A stretch of 22,299 nucleotides of DNA from the NCBI GenBank assembly GCA_041686955.1, contig JAWLCV010000066.1:1-22299 (forward strand), given 5' to 3'. Positions 14,874 to 21,454 of the stretch are shown here, piece by piece. The notes beneath the pieces are model-generated. The model saw nothing but the letters and a program-made list of their open reading frames with translations. It made no database searches and had not been told where the DNA came from. Made by a program: the position numbers and the translations under genes. How positions within the stretch are numbered: the first letter of the stretch is position 1; every line of letters begins with the position of its first letter. The DNA is from UBA7803 sp041686955 (GTDB taxonomy: Bacteria > Pseudomonadota > Gammaproteobacteria > Pseudomonadales > Azotimanducaceae).

Positions 14874-15860
14874 CTAGCGAACCGGCAGCTCCAGCCCGGC
14901 GAACAGTGCCTCGCGCTCCGCCCGGGTGGCGCAGGACACCGCCGCGTTCACCCGCTCAGGATGCAGGTGGGGCGCGAAGCGCTCGATGAAATCGTACATG
15001 TAGCGGCGCAGAAAGGTTCCCCGTCGGAACCCGATGTGAGTCACGCTGGGCTCGAACAGGTGCGACGCGTCCAGGGCCACCAGATCCGCGTCCATGTCCG
15101 GATCCAGCGCCATGCGGGCGATGATGCCCACCCCGAGGCCCAGGCGCACGTAGGTTTTTATGACGTCCGCGTCCGTAGCCGTGAGCACCACGTGGGGCGC
15201 GAGCCCGGCAGCGGCGAACGCTTCGTCCAGCCGGGAACGGCCGGTGAAGCCGAACACGTAGGTGACGATGGGCTCGTCGGCCACGTCCGCCAGGGTCAGG
15301 CCGCCGGCCGACGCGGAGCGCTCGATGAGCGGATGTCCCGCCGGCACCACCACGCAGCGGTTCCAGGCGTAGCAGGGCATCATCACCAGATCGTTGAAAT
15401 GCTCCAGGCCCTCGGTGGCGATGGCGAAATCCACGTCCCCGGCCGCCGCCAGCTCGGCGATCTGGGTGGGCGAGCCCTGGTTCATGTGAAGCACCACTTC
15501 CGGGTAGCGGCCGCGAAAATCCTCGATCACCTCCGGCAGCGCGTAGCGCGCCTGGGTGTGGGTGGTGGCGATGGAGAGGCTGCCCTGGGTTTCGTCGCTG
15601 TACTCCTGAGCCACCTGCTTGATGGCCTCCACCTGCCGCAGGATCTGCCCCGCCATGTGGATGATGGTCTCGCCCACCGTGGTGACGTGGGTCAGGTGCT
15701 TGCCGCTGCGCGCGAAGATCTCCACCCCCAACTCGTCCTCGAGCAGCCGGATCTGCTTGCTGATGCCCGGCTGGGAGGTGAACAGGCTCTGAGCGGTGGC
15801 CGACACGTTCAGATCGTGATGCGCGACCTCCCAGATGTAGCGGAGCTGTTGAAGCTTCAT
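14874..15860 (-). CDS. cysB: LysR-type regulator of cysteine biosynthesis, CysB
   Basis: The 328-residue protein (E. coli CysB 324) has an N-terminal winged helix-turn-helix (about 1-60: NVSATAQSLFTSQPGISKQIRLLEDELGVEIF). The effector domain carries TTHTQARYALP at about 100-110, the loop that binds sulfate or N-acetylserine in CysB, and the later GLGVGIIARMA segment. CysB activates sulfate uptake and reduction genes when O- or N-acetylserine builds up, and usually represses itself. The ATG at 15860 has GGAAGG just upstream; the reading frame open further upstream overlaps the 5'-nucleotidase end and is not real. It is followed closely by thrH. Confidence 0.96.
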   Translation of the reverse strand: MKLQQLRYIWEVAHHDLNVSATAQSLFTSQPGISKQIRLLEDELGVEIFARSGKHLTHVTTVGETIIHMAGQILRQVEAIKQVAQEYSDETQGSLSIATTHTQARYALPEVIEDFRGRYPEVVLHMNQGSPTQIAELAAAGDVDFAIATEGLEHFNDLVMMPCYAWNRCVVVPAGHPLIERSASAGGLTLADVADEPIVTYVFGFTGRSRLDEAFAAAGLAPHVVLTATDADVIKTYVRLGLGVGIIARMALDPDMDADLVALDASHLFEPSVTHIGFRRGTFLRRYMYDFIERFAPHLHPERVNAAVSCATRAEREALFAGLELPVR

Positions 15861-15901
15861 GAGGCCTTCCCCCGCGAAGGTTCGGTCTAAGAACTTGCGC
15901 G

Positions 15902-15924
15902 TATAACGAGGCCGCGAAGTATAA
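15902..15924 (-). promoter_or_regulatory. Direct repeat GTTATAC x2 in the cysB promoter region
   Basis: On the minus strand GTTATAC occurs twice, one helical turn and a half apart (18-bp period), about 42-65 bp upstream of the cysB start. Either could supply a -10 (TATACT or TATACG). Two matching half-sites before a LysR-type gene fit autoregulation, but CysB sites are poorly conserved, so the role is inferred. Confidence 0.35.
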
Positions 15925-15925
15925 C

Positions 15926-16828
15926 TTATTTGGTACGGTTGGCGATGCCGTGGGGCACATGGCCGGCCGCGACGTGCACGCTCGCCCGCTCGCAGTGCTG
16001 GCTCTGATCGTCGAAGAACACGTCGGCGCCGAACGCCCGGAGGAACTCGGTCTTGTCCATGCCGCCGAGGAACAGGGATTCGTCGAGGCGGATGTCCCAC
16101 GCCCGCAGGGTTCGGATCACCCGCTCGTGGGCGGGCGCGCCCCGGGCAGTCACCAGAGCGGTACGGATGGGACAGTGCTGGCCGGCGAACTCACGCTGCA
16201 GATTGTGCAGGGCCGCCAGGAAATCCTTGAACGGCCCCCCTTCCAGCGGTCGTGCCGCCGACGCCGCCTCCATGGCGCTGAAGGCGTCCAGGCCCCGCTC
16301 CTGGTAGATCTGTTCCGCCTCGTCCGAGAACAGCACCGAATCGCCGTCGAACGCCAGGCGCAGGTCGTCGCCGGTCTCCCGGGTGCCCGCGCTGCGGCCG
16401 AGCAGCGTGGCCGCCGCCACCCCGTGCTCCAGCGCGTGGGTCACGTCATCGGGATGGGTGGAAAGAAACAGGCTGCAGCCGAAGGCGCGAATGTAGCGGT
16501 ACGGCGACTCGCCGCCGCAGAACGCCGCCCGGGTGATGGCCAGGTCGTATGCCTTGATGGAGTTGAAGATGCGCAGCCCCGTGTCCGCGGAGTTCCGCGA
16601 CAGCAGAATCACTTCGACCCTGGGCTGGCCCAGCAGCTTGTTGATGTTCAGGAGTTTCTTGACGAAGTGGAAGGCCTCGCCGGGTTCCAGCACGTCGTCC
16701 TCGTGGGCAATCTGGTACTGCCGGTAGGCTTCCAGCCCCTCGGTCTCGTAGACCGCGTTGCTCTCGGCGAGATCGAACAGCGTGCGCGAGCTGATCGCCA
16801 CGGTGAGGGGCCGGTCCGCGCGCTTCAT
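15926..16828 (-). CDS. 5'-nucleotidase (cytosolic NT5C1/PF06189-like)
   Basis: The 300-residue protein matches the bacterial relatives of cytosolic 5'-nucleotidase I. Conserved stretches include VAISSRTLFDL at the N terminus, EPGEAFHFVKKLLNIN, VEVILLSRNSADTGLRIFNSI, AFCGGESPYRYIRAF, LAFDGDSVLFSDEAE, TALVTARGAPAHERVIRTLRAW and GGMDKTEFLRAFGADVFFDDQ. The Asp- and Arg-rich motifs are those of HAD-like phosphatases. It should hydrolyse nucleoside monophosphates in the cytoplasm; the preferred base is not readable. It begins 10 bp after the small DUF465 gene and ends 65 bp before cysB on the same strand. Confidence 0.88.
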   Translation of the reverse strand: MKRADRPLTVAISSRTLFDLAESNAVYETEGLEAYRQYQIAHEDDVLEPGEAFHFVKKLLNINKLLGQPRVEVILLSRNSADTGLRIFNSIKAYDLAITRAAFCGGESPYRYIRAFGCSLFLSTHPDDVTHALEHGVAAATLLGRSAGTRETGDDLRLAFDGDSVLFSDEAEQIYQERGLDAFSAMEAASAARPLEGGPFKDFLAALHNLQREFAGQHCPIRTALVTARGAPAHERVIRTLRAWDIRLDESLFLGGMDKTEFLRAFGADVFFDDQSQHCERASVHVAAGHVPHGIANRTK

Positions 16829-16838
16829 GCCGTCCGCC

Positions 16839-17036
16839 TCACGCGTCGAGGTCCGGAATGAGCTCGCTCTCCAGCTTCGACATCATGTCCTTGAGCTTGA
16901 GCTTGCGCTTCTTCAGACGCTGGATGCGCATGGTGTCGCTGTGCCGGGTTTCGACCAGGTGACGGATCACCTCGTCGAGATCGCGATGCTCGATCCGCAA
17001 CTCCTCCAGCCACCGTTCGATCTCGTCCCGATCCAT
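16839..17036 (-). CDS. DUF465 (YdcH-type) small coiled-coil protein
   Basis: The 65-residue protein has the DUF465 pattern: an N-terminal helix (MDRDEIERWLEELRIEHRDLDEVI), a turn, and a second charged helix containing QRLKKRKLKLKDMMSKLE. The family is common in proteobacteria and has no established function; the fold is a helical hairpin. ATG 17036 was chosen; GGGAGG ends 3 bases before it, and a GTG at 17051 would add five residues. It is divergent from the J-protein gene and is the first gene of the pair with the 5'-nucleotidase. Confidence 0.85.
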   Translation of the reverse strand: MDRDEIERWLEELRIEHRDLDEVIRHLVETRHSDTMRIQRLKKRKLKLKDMMSKLESELIPDLDA

Positions 17037-17073
17037 TCGCCTCCCAGGCACTCACGCCTCGAGCATCCGTGGC

Positions 17074-17101
17074 ATCATAAGTGGTTGCTCAGTGCATTCA
17101 A
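17074..17101 (-). promoter_or_regulatory. Promoter of the DUF465-nucleotidase pair
   Basis: On the minus strand TTGAAT (17096-17101) and TATGAT (17074-17079) are 16 bp apart, with four and five consensus matches. The predicted transcript starts near 17067, about 30 nt before the DUF465 ATG. It lies in the 76-bp divergent gap shared with the J-protein gene. Confidence 0.6.
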
Positions 17102-17112
17102 AGCGTGCCTCC

Positions 17113-17562
17113 ATGCTCCTCGTGCTCGCGGCGCTGCTGATCGGAGCGGCCCTGACCGTGCTGTTTCTCAAGGGACGCTACCGCACCCTGCTCACCCTCG
17201 CTGCCGCGACGCTGGTGGTGGCCCTGGCCCTGCTGGCCGTCACCGGGCGCCTGCATTGGCTCGCCCCGGTCATCGCCGCCGCGCTGCCGTTCCTGCGCCG
17301 GGGCCTCGGCCTGCTGCGCTACGTGCCCCTGTTCCGGTCGCTGTTCACCCGGCCCGCGGCAGGGCGGGGTGCGCCCGGGGCATCCGGCATGAGTCGGGAT
17401 CAGGCTCTCGAGGTGCTCGGCCTGACGGGGCAACCCAGCCGCCAGGAGATCCTGGATGCGCACCGGCGGCTGATCCAGAAGCTGCACCCGGACCGGGGGG
17501 GCTCCAACTACCTGGCCCAACAGCTCAACGACGCGAAGCGGCGGCTGCTCGAGGACGCCTGA
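17113..17562 (+). CDS. Membrane-anchored J-domain protein
   Basis: The 149-residue protein has two or three hydrophobic segments in its first half (about 1-19, 26-43, 46-60) and a short C-terminal J domain (about 93-149) with the diagnostic HPD at 125-127 (LIQKLHPDRGGSNYLAQQLNDAKRRLLED). The layout resembles mitochondrial TIM14/Pam18 and the bacterial TIM14-like J-proteins. J domains stimulate the ATPase of Hsp70 (DnaK), here presumably at the inner membrane; the client is unknown. ATG 17113 was preferred over GTG 17092, which would add seven residues; neither has a clear ribosome site. Confidence 0.87.
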   Translation: MLLVLAALLIGAALTVLFLKGRYRTLLTLAAATLVVALALLAVTGRLHWLAPVIAAALPFLRRGLGLLRYVPLFRSLFTRPAAGRGAPGASGMSRDQALEVLGLTGQPSRQEILDAHRRLIQKLHPDRGGSNYLAQQLNDAKRRLLEDA

Positions 17563-17632
17563 GGGCGCCGGGCGGCGCGGCCCTGGGAGCCAGTTCACAG
17601 TCGCGACCGGCACGCCCGGCTACCATCGGCCC

Positions 17633-18013
17633 ATGACCAGCGGTGAAGCAGCGGGCGACCGCAGAAAAACCCGTCGCGTGGACGGCTCCCGGATCGAGGT
17701 GGCGCTCCGGCCCCGCGGGCGGCTCGGCGCGTTGCCGGCGATGGCGGTGGATTTCAGCCGGTACGGCATCGCCGTGCACATCGATCAGCCCCTTCCCAAG
17801 GACCGCCCGGTCTATCTCTCCCTGCGGTGCGACGAGCTCAGGGTGGACAACCTGGTGGGCATCGTCCACAACTGCGTCCGTCAAGGTCAGCGCTTTCGCT
17901 GCGGGATACGTTTCCGCCCGTCCTCTGAGCTGCAGCAGGACCGGGTGGAGGTGGAACTGGCGCTGGAACGCCTCGAGCGGACCCTGCTGGTGCCGGAAAC
18001 CCGGCGCGCCTGA
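17633..18013 (+). CDS. PilZ-domain protein (putative c-di-GMP receptor)
   Basis: The 126-residue protein has both c-di-GMP-binding motifs of the PilZ domain: the Arg-rich DRRKTRR at 9-15 (RxxxR satisfied by R10/R14 or R11/R15) and DFSRYG at 40-45 (D/NxSxxG). Beta-strand segments follow (IAVHIDQPL, PVYLSLRC, LVGIVHNCVRQGQRFRCGIRF). With both motifs intact it should bind c-di-GMP; the output partner is unknown. TACCAT ends 6 bases before the ATG and no ribosome site is visible, so the message may be leaderless. It converges on the TerB-like gene with 7 bp between the stops. Confidence 0.9.
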   Translation: MTSGEAAGDRRKTRRVDGSRIEVALRPRGRLGALPAMAVDFSRYGIAVHIDQPLPKDRPVYLSLRCDELRVDNLVGIVHNCVRQGQRFRCGIRFRPSSELQQDRVEVELALERLERTLLVPETRRA

Positions 18014-18020
18014 GGGTCGG

Positions 18021-18416
18021 TCAGCGTCCCATGAGGCGGCGGGCCTCGGTCTCCAGCGCCAAAAGCCGCCGCACCCAGTTGTCGAGCAGCAGGAAGTCCT
18101 CGTCGGAGACCTCGAAGGTGCGGCTGATCTCCTTGAGCAGACACTCCTCCTCGATCTCGAAGGCGCCGTCGGCGTAGCTCAGGCGTATCAGGTTCAGAAG
18201 CGCGATCACCCGGGACTTGCGGGTATCGAAGATGCGCTCGATGCCGTCGAGCTCCAGATAGTCGGACTCCTCGGCGGGATTCAACTCCATCTCGCGCTTG
18301 AACTCGTCGAGCATGCCCTCCTCGTTGGGATCGAGCAGCCCGTCGGAGACGATGACGTTGTGCGCCAGCCCGAGCAGCGCCTGTCGTTGCTCGGGGTGCA
18401 GGGACGAGAGCCACAT
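18021..18416 (-). CDS. TerB-like (tellurite-resistance TerB fold) protein
   Basis: The 131-residue helical protein has the TerB internal symmetry with two acidic, possibly metal-binding loops: VSDGLLDPNEEGMLDEF at about 23-39 and YADGAFEIEEECLLKEI at about 81-97. TerB-like domains occur in tellurite-resistance operons and in many stand-alone membrane-stress proteins; there are no other ter genes here, so a tellurite role should not be assumed. It begins 16 bp after the stop of a 35-codon membrane peptide gene on the same strand and is likely translated from the same message. No strong ribosome site is seen. Confidence 0.82.
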   Translation of the reverse strand: MWLSSLHPEQRQALLGLAHNVIVSDGLLDPNEEGMLDEFKREMELNPAEESDYLELDGIERIFDTRKSRVIALLNLIRLSYADGAFEIEEECLLKEISRTFEVSDEDFLLLDNWVRRLLALETEARRLMGR

Positions 18417-18432
18417 GACGACCGGACCGCTA

Positions 18433-18540
18433 CTAGAAGAACAGGCTGGAAAGCATGATGATCACCGACAGCCAGCCCCACGCGATGAAGAATTTCATCG
18501 CCAGGGATTGCTCGAAGAAGTCCTCAATCAGATACCACAT
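18433..18540 (-). CDS. Small (35-residue) single-span membrane protein
   Basis: A 36-codon reading frame runs from ATG 18540 to TAG 18433. The peptide starts MWYLIEDFFEQSLAMKFF and ends with a hydrophobic helix (about 17-35) containing AWGWLSVIIM and LSSLFF. AGGA lies 8 bases before the ATG, a better ribosome site than that of most neighbours. A TAGAAT (18568-18573) overlapping the rimO stop could start its transcript. It sits between rimO and the TerB-like gene, all on the minus strand. I do not recognise a family. The membrane-helix composition, ribosome site and tight spacing support a real gene. Confidence 0.7.
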   Translation of the reverse strand: MWYLIEDFFEQSLAMKFFIAWGWLSVIIMLSSLFF

Positions 18541-18570
18541 CAGCCGTTCCTCGTTGCATAGATCGGAATT

Positions 18571-19914
18571 CTAATCCAATTCCACCGCCGTCCCCAGATA
18601 CTCGGCGTGGAGATCGTGGGTGTCGCTCGACGTGACCCGCACCCAGACCCGCTCGCCCGGCTCGAGGCCCGCCGCCCCGCTCACCCGCACGGTGCCGTCG
18701 ATCTCCGGCGCATCACCGCGGCTGCGGGCTTCGGCCACACCCCCCTCCACCCGGTCCACGAGCACCTCCATGCGCGAGCCCACCTTGCGCGCCAGCTTCT
18801 CCTCGCTGATCCGCGCCTGCAGCTCCATGAGCTGCTCCTGGCGGTCGAGCTTGACGCGCTCCTCCACGTGACCCGGCAGGCCGTTGGCCGCTGCGCCCTC
18901 CACGTCCGAGTAGGTGAAGCACCCCACCCGGTCGAGCTCCGCCTCCTCGAGAAAATCCAGCAGCCGCTCGAAGGCGGGGTCCGTCTCGCCGGGGAAGCCG
19001 ACGACGAAGGTGCTGCGCAGCACCAGATCGGGGCAGATCTCGCGCCAGCGGGCGATCCGCTTCAGCGTGTTCTCCACCGCCGCCGGGCGGCGCATGGCCC
19101 GCAGGATGTCCGGATCCGCATGCTGCAGCGGGACGTCCAGATAGGGCAGCACCAGCCCCTCCGCCATGAGAGGCAGCAACCGGTCGACGCTGGGGTAGGG
19201 ATAGACGTAGTGCAGGCGGACCCACGGCACGAGCCGCCCCAGCTCACGGCACAGGGTCTCGAGATCCGAGGGCAGCTCCCGGCCGCCGTGAAGCACCCTG
19301 CGGTATCGGAGGTCGACGCCGTAGGCGCTGGTGTCCTGGGCGATCACCAGCACCTCCTGCACACCCGCGGCGGCCAGTTTCTCGGCCTCCCGCAGCACGT
19401 CGTCGATGGAGCGGGATCTCAGCTTGCCCCGCATACTCGGGATGATGCAGAAGGTGCAGCCGTGATTGCAGCCCTCGGAGATCTTCAGGTACGCATAGTG
19501 CGGCGGCGTCAGCTTCACCCCCGCCGGCCCCATGAGCCGTTCCAGATCCACGGCGGCCGCAGCGTCTTGCGCCAGCGGCGCGTGAGCCCGCACGGCGCTC
19601 ACCACCGCATCGGTCGCCTGGGGGCCCGAGACGGAAAGCAGCTCCGGAAAGCGGCTCTCGAGCGCCGCCGCATCGGCACCGAGGCAGCCGGTGACGATCA
19701 CCCGGCCGTTGCTGCCGAGGGCTTCCTCGATGGTCTCGAGCGATTCGGCCTTGGCCGCATCGATGAACCCGCAGGTGTTCACCACCACCACGTCCGCGTC
19801 CTCGTAACGCTCCACGGTGCGGTAGCCTTCCTCGGCGAGCCGCGTGAGGATCCGCTCCGAATCCACCAGGGCCTTGGGACAACCGAGGCTGACGAAACCC
19901 ACTTTGCCGCTCAT
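18571..19914 (-). CDS. rimO: Ribosomal protein uS12 methylthiotransferase RimO
   Basis: The 447-residue protein is a radical-SAM methylthiotransferase. The N-terminal UPF0004 domain carries three cluster cysteines, C12 (SLGCPKALVDSE), C48 (NTCGFID) and C77 (VTGCLG). The radical-SAM motif CxxxCxxC is at 149-156 (CNHGCTFC). A C-terminal TRAM domain follows. SLGCPKALVDSE and the length identify RimO rather than MiaB. RimO puts a methylthio group on Asp89 of ribosomal protein S12 using two Fe-S clusters. The ATG at 19914 follows a possible TAGAAT -10 (19947-19952). It is divergent from the DAHP synthase attenuator and is followed by a small membrane peptide gene. Confidence 0.97.
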   Translation of the reverse strand: MSGKVGFVSLGCPKALVDSERILTRLAEEGYRTVERYEDADVVVVNTCGFIDAAKAESLETIEEALGSNGRVIVTGCLGADAAALESRFPELLSVSGPQATDAVVSAVRAHAPLAQDAAAAVDLERLMGPAGVKLTPPHYAYLKISEGCNHGCTFCIIPSMRGKLRSRSIDDVLREAEKLAAAGVQEVLVIAQDTSAYGVDLRYRRVLHGGRELPSDLETLCRELGRLVPWVRLHYVYPYPSVDRLLPLMAEGLVLPYLDVPLQHADPDILRAMRRPAAVENTLKRIARWREICPDLVLRSTFVVGFPGETDPAFERLLDFLEEAELDRVGCFTYSDVEGAAANGLPGHVEERVKLDRQEQLMELQARISEEKLARKVGSRMEVLVDRVEGGVAEARSRGDAPEIDGTVRVSGAAGLEPGERVWVRVTSSDTHDLHAEYLGTAVELD

Positions 19915-19946
19915 AGGCGCTCGTTCACTCGATCACGGGGTGGCGC

Positions 19947-19952
19947 ATTCTA
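19947..19952 (-). promoter_or_regulatory. Candidate rimO -10 element
   Basis: TAGAAT on the minus strand lies 33 bp before the rimO ATG and would give a leader of about 25 nt. The -35 region is poor. It is back to back with the attenuator promoter at 19999-20026. Confidence 0.4.
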
Positions 19953-19998
19953 CTCGGACGGCGCCGGGACGCACACGGGACCCTGCCGACGCCGGCGC

Positions 19999-20026
19999 TT
20001 GATTTCCCCTCCGGCTCCGGTACCAT
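19999..20026 (+). promoter_or_regulatory. Promoter of the DAHP synthase attenuator and gene
   Basis: TTGATT (19999-20004) and TACCAT (20021-20026) are 16 bp apart. The -10 ends 8 bases before the leader-peptide ATG at 20035, so the predicted start of transcription (20033-20035) falls on or next to that ATG. No ribosome site precedes the leader ORF, consistent with a leaderless message. Confidence 0.5.
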
Positions 20027-20034
20027 CGCCGGTC

Positions 20035-20130
20035 ATGAAGGGTCGAAGCAACCTGTTCGAGAACCGCATCAACCACCGGCACGTCGCTCGGCGTCGTTGG
20101 TGGGCGGGCTATTTCTTTTTTTCGAACTAG
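20035..20130 (+). CDS. Leader peptide of an aromatic amino acid attenuator
   Basis: A 31-codon ORF precedes the DAHP synthase gene. Its first 20 residues include several Asn, Arg and His; then come Trp-22, Trp-23 (TGG TGG at 20098-20103), Ala, Gly, Tyr-26 (20110), Phe-27, -28 and -29 (20113-20121), Ser, Asn and the stop at 20128-20130. Six of ten terminal residues are Trp, Tyr or Phe, the products of the pathway controlled by the downstream gene. The ORF is followed at once by alternative hairpins and a U-tract terminator. The ribosome's progress over these codons should report the charged tRNA-Trp, -Tyr and -Phe levels. Confidence 0.9.
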   Translation: MKGRSNLFENRINHRHVARRRWWAGYFFFSN

Positions 20131-20131
20131 C

Positions 20132-20212
20132 GTTGCCTTGGTCCCACCGAAGGCAGCGCAGGCTGCCTCCGGATCTGAAACCCCGTGTGGCAGCCCGCCC
20201 CGGGGTTTTTTT
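20132..20212 (+). terminator. Transcription attenuator with mutually exclusive hairpins
   Basis: Four segments can pair in two ways. Segment 1 (20132-20142) pairs with segment 2 (20146-20157) around a CCC loop. Segment 2 AGGCAGC (20151-20157) can instead pair with segment 3 GCTGCCT (20162-20168). Segment 3 GGCTGCC (20161-20167) can instead pair with segment 4 GGCAGCC (20189-20195). The terminator is AAACCCCG (20178-20185) with CGGGGTTT (20201-20208) and seven T (20206-20212). The 3:4 pairing crosses the terminator stem and so excludes it. A ribosome stalled at the Trp/Tyr/Phe codons leaves 1:2 free to form, permits 3:4 and gives read-through; a ribosome at the stop covers segment 1, so 2:3 forms and the terminator can form. 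Confidence 0.85.
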
Positions 20213-20248
20213 GTGGCCCCGTGACATACGAGACGAGGAGCCATGATC

Positions 20249-21382
20249 ATGAACGATGCGCCATTGAACCAGCCCGCCCGGCCGGCCCACCCCCACGAGC
20301 GGCTGGAGAACCTGAACATCGAGTCTCACCAGGTTCTGGTGACCCCGGAGCAGCTCAAGGCCCGGTTGCCAGCCACCGAGACGGTTCGCGAATCCGTCCA
20401 TCAGGCCCGGGAGGCGGTCCGCGCCATCCTCTCGGGAGAGGATCACCGATTGCTCGTGGTTGTGGGCCCCTGCTCCATCCACGACGTGACCGCCGCCCGG
20501 GAGTACGCCACCCGACTGCGCGCCCTGTCCGATCGGGTGGGCGACAGCCTGCTGCTGGTGATGCGCGCCTACTTCGAGAAGCCCCGCACCACGGTGGGCT
20601 GGAAGGGCCTGATCAACGACCCGCACCTGAACGACACGTTCTGCATCGACGAAGGGCTCACCCTGGCGCGGCAACTGCTGCTGGACATCGCCGACATGGG
20701 GCTGCCGCTCTCCACCGAGGCCCTGGACCCCATCACCCCGCAGTATCTGCAGGACCTGATCGCCTGGTCCGCCATCGGCGCCCGCACCACCGAGTCCCAG
20801 ACCCACCGCGAGATGGCGTCGGGGCTGAGCTGCGCCGTGGGCTTCAAGAACGGCACGGACGGTTCCCTGGACGTCGCCATCAACGCCCTGCAATCCGTGG
20901 CGAGCCCGCATCGTTTTCTCGGCATCAACCCCGCCGGACAGGTTTCCGTCCTGCATACCCGCGGCAACCGCTACGCCCACGTGGTTCTGCGCGGCGGCGC
21001 CAAGGGGCCGAACTACGACGCCGACAGCATCGCCGCCTGTGAGCGGGCGCTGGCCGCGCTCCCGGGCCCGCCGAACATCATGGTGGATTGCAGTCACGCC
21101 AACTCGGCCAAGAACCACGAGCGCCAGGCCGAGGTGGCGCGGGCCGTTCGGGATCAGATTCTGGCGGGAAATGAATCCATCGTGGGCCTCATGATCGAGA
21201 GCCACCTGCACGCGGGCAACCAGCCGCTGCCGGACGATCCGTCCAAGCTCCGTTACGGGGTCTCCATCACCGACGCCTGCATCGACTGGGAAACCACGGA
21301 ATCGTTGCTCGAGGAGCTCCATGTCACCTTGAATGCCCGGCTGCGTGCTCGTCGGCCCCAGCCGCAGGTGGCCGCCGGCTGA
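20249..21382 (+). CDS. aroF: 3-deoxy-7-phosphoheptulonate (DAHP) synthase, class I (AroF/G/H type)
   Basis: The 377-residue protein is a type Ia DAHP synthase, which condenses phosphoenolpyruvate and erythrose 4-phosphate in the first step of aromatic amino acid synthesis. It has LLVVVGPCSIHD, YFEKPRTTVGWKGLINDP, IGARTTESQTHREMASGLS, GFKNGTDGSL, VLRGGAKGPNY and MVDCSHANS with the metal and PEP ligands. The segments HRFLGINPAGQVSVL and IVGLMIESHLHAGNQ are closest to E. coli AroF as I recall it, but the feedback specificity cannot be fixed by eye. GAGGAG lies 8 bases before ATG 20249; the ATG at 20243 is only 2 bases from it. Expression is probably governed by the attenuator upstream. It converges on nfuA. 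Confidence 0.95.
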   Translation: MNDAPLNQPARPAHPHERLENLNIESHQVLVTPEQLKARLPATETVRESVHQAREAVRAILSGEDHRLLVVVGPCSIHDVTAAREYATRLRALSDRVGDSLLLVMRAYFEKPRTTVGWKGLINDPHLNDTFCIDEGLTLARQLLLDIADMGLPLSTEALDPITPQYLQDLIAWSAIGARTTESQTHREMASGLSCAVGFKNGTDGSLDVAINALQSVASPHRFLGINPAGQVSVLHTRGNRYAHVVLRGGAKGPNYDADSIAACERALAALPGPPNIMVDCSHANSAKNHERQAEVARAVRDQILAGNESIVGLMIESHLHAGNQPLPDDPSKLRYGVSITDACIDWETTESLLEELHVTLNARLRARRPQPQVAAG

Positions 21383-21400
21383 AGGCGATCATCCGCTGCA

Positions 21401-21454
21401 GACGAGCGCCGGCGGATGCCTTCGCCGGCGGCCGCGTTCTTCAGCGCGCTCGTC
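21401..21454. terminator. Nested dyad between convergent DAHP synthase and nfuA
   Basis: GACGAGCGC (21401-21409) pairs with GCGCTCGTC (21446-21454). Inside it CGCCGGCG (21407-21414) is repeated as its own inverse at 21423-21430 with an 8-base loop. The structure is very GC-rich and overlaps the nfuA stop. There is no T-run, so it is either a Rho-dependent or barrier-type element, or a bidirectional structure. Confidence 0.5.

Noticed and set aside
14529..15890. A 453-codon open frame antisense to thrH and cysB
   Set aside because: It is a shadow of two well-supported genes and shows no domain.
15861..16100. N-terminal extension of CysB by 80 codons
   Set aside because: It overlaps the 3' end of the 5'-nucleotidase, is Arg-rich shadow sequence, and the CysB helix-turn-helix starts at ATG 15860.
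18021..18416. Tellurite-resistance operon
   Set aside because: Only a TerB-fold gene is present, with no terA, C, D or E. The fold is widespread outside tellurite resistance.
18607..20130. A 507-codon plus-strand frame running into the attenuator leader
   Set aside because: It is antisense to rimO for most of its length. Only its last 31 codons, from ATG 20035, have the composition and setting of a real ORF.
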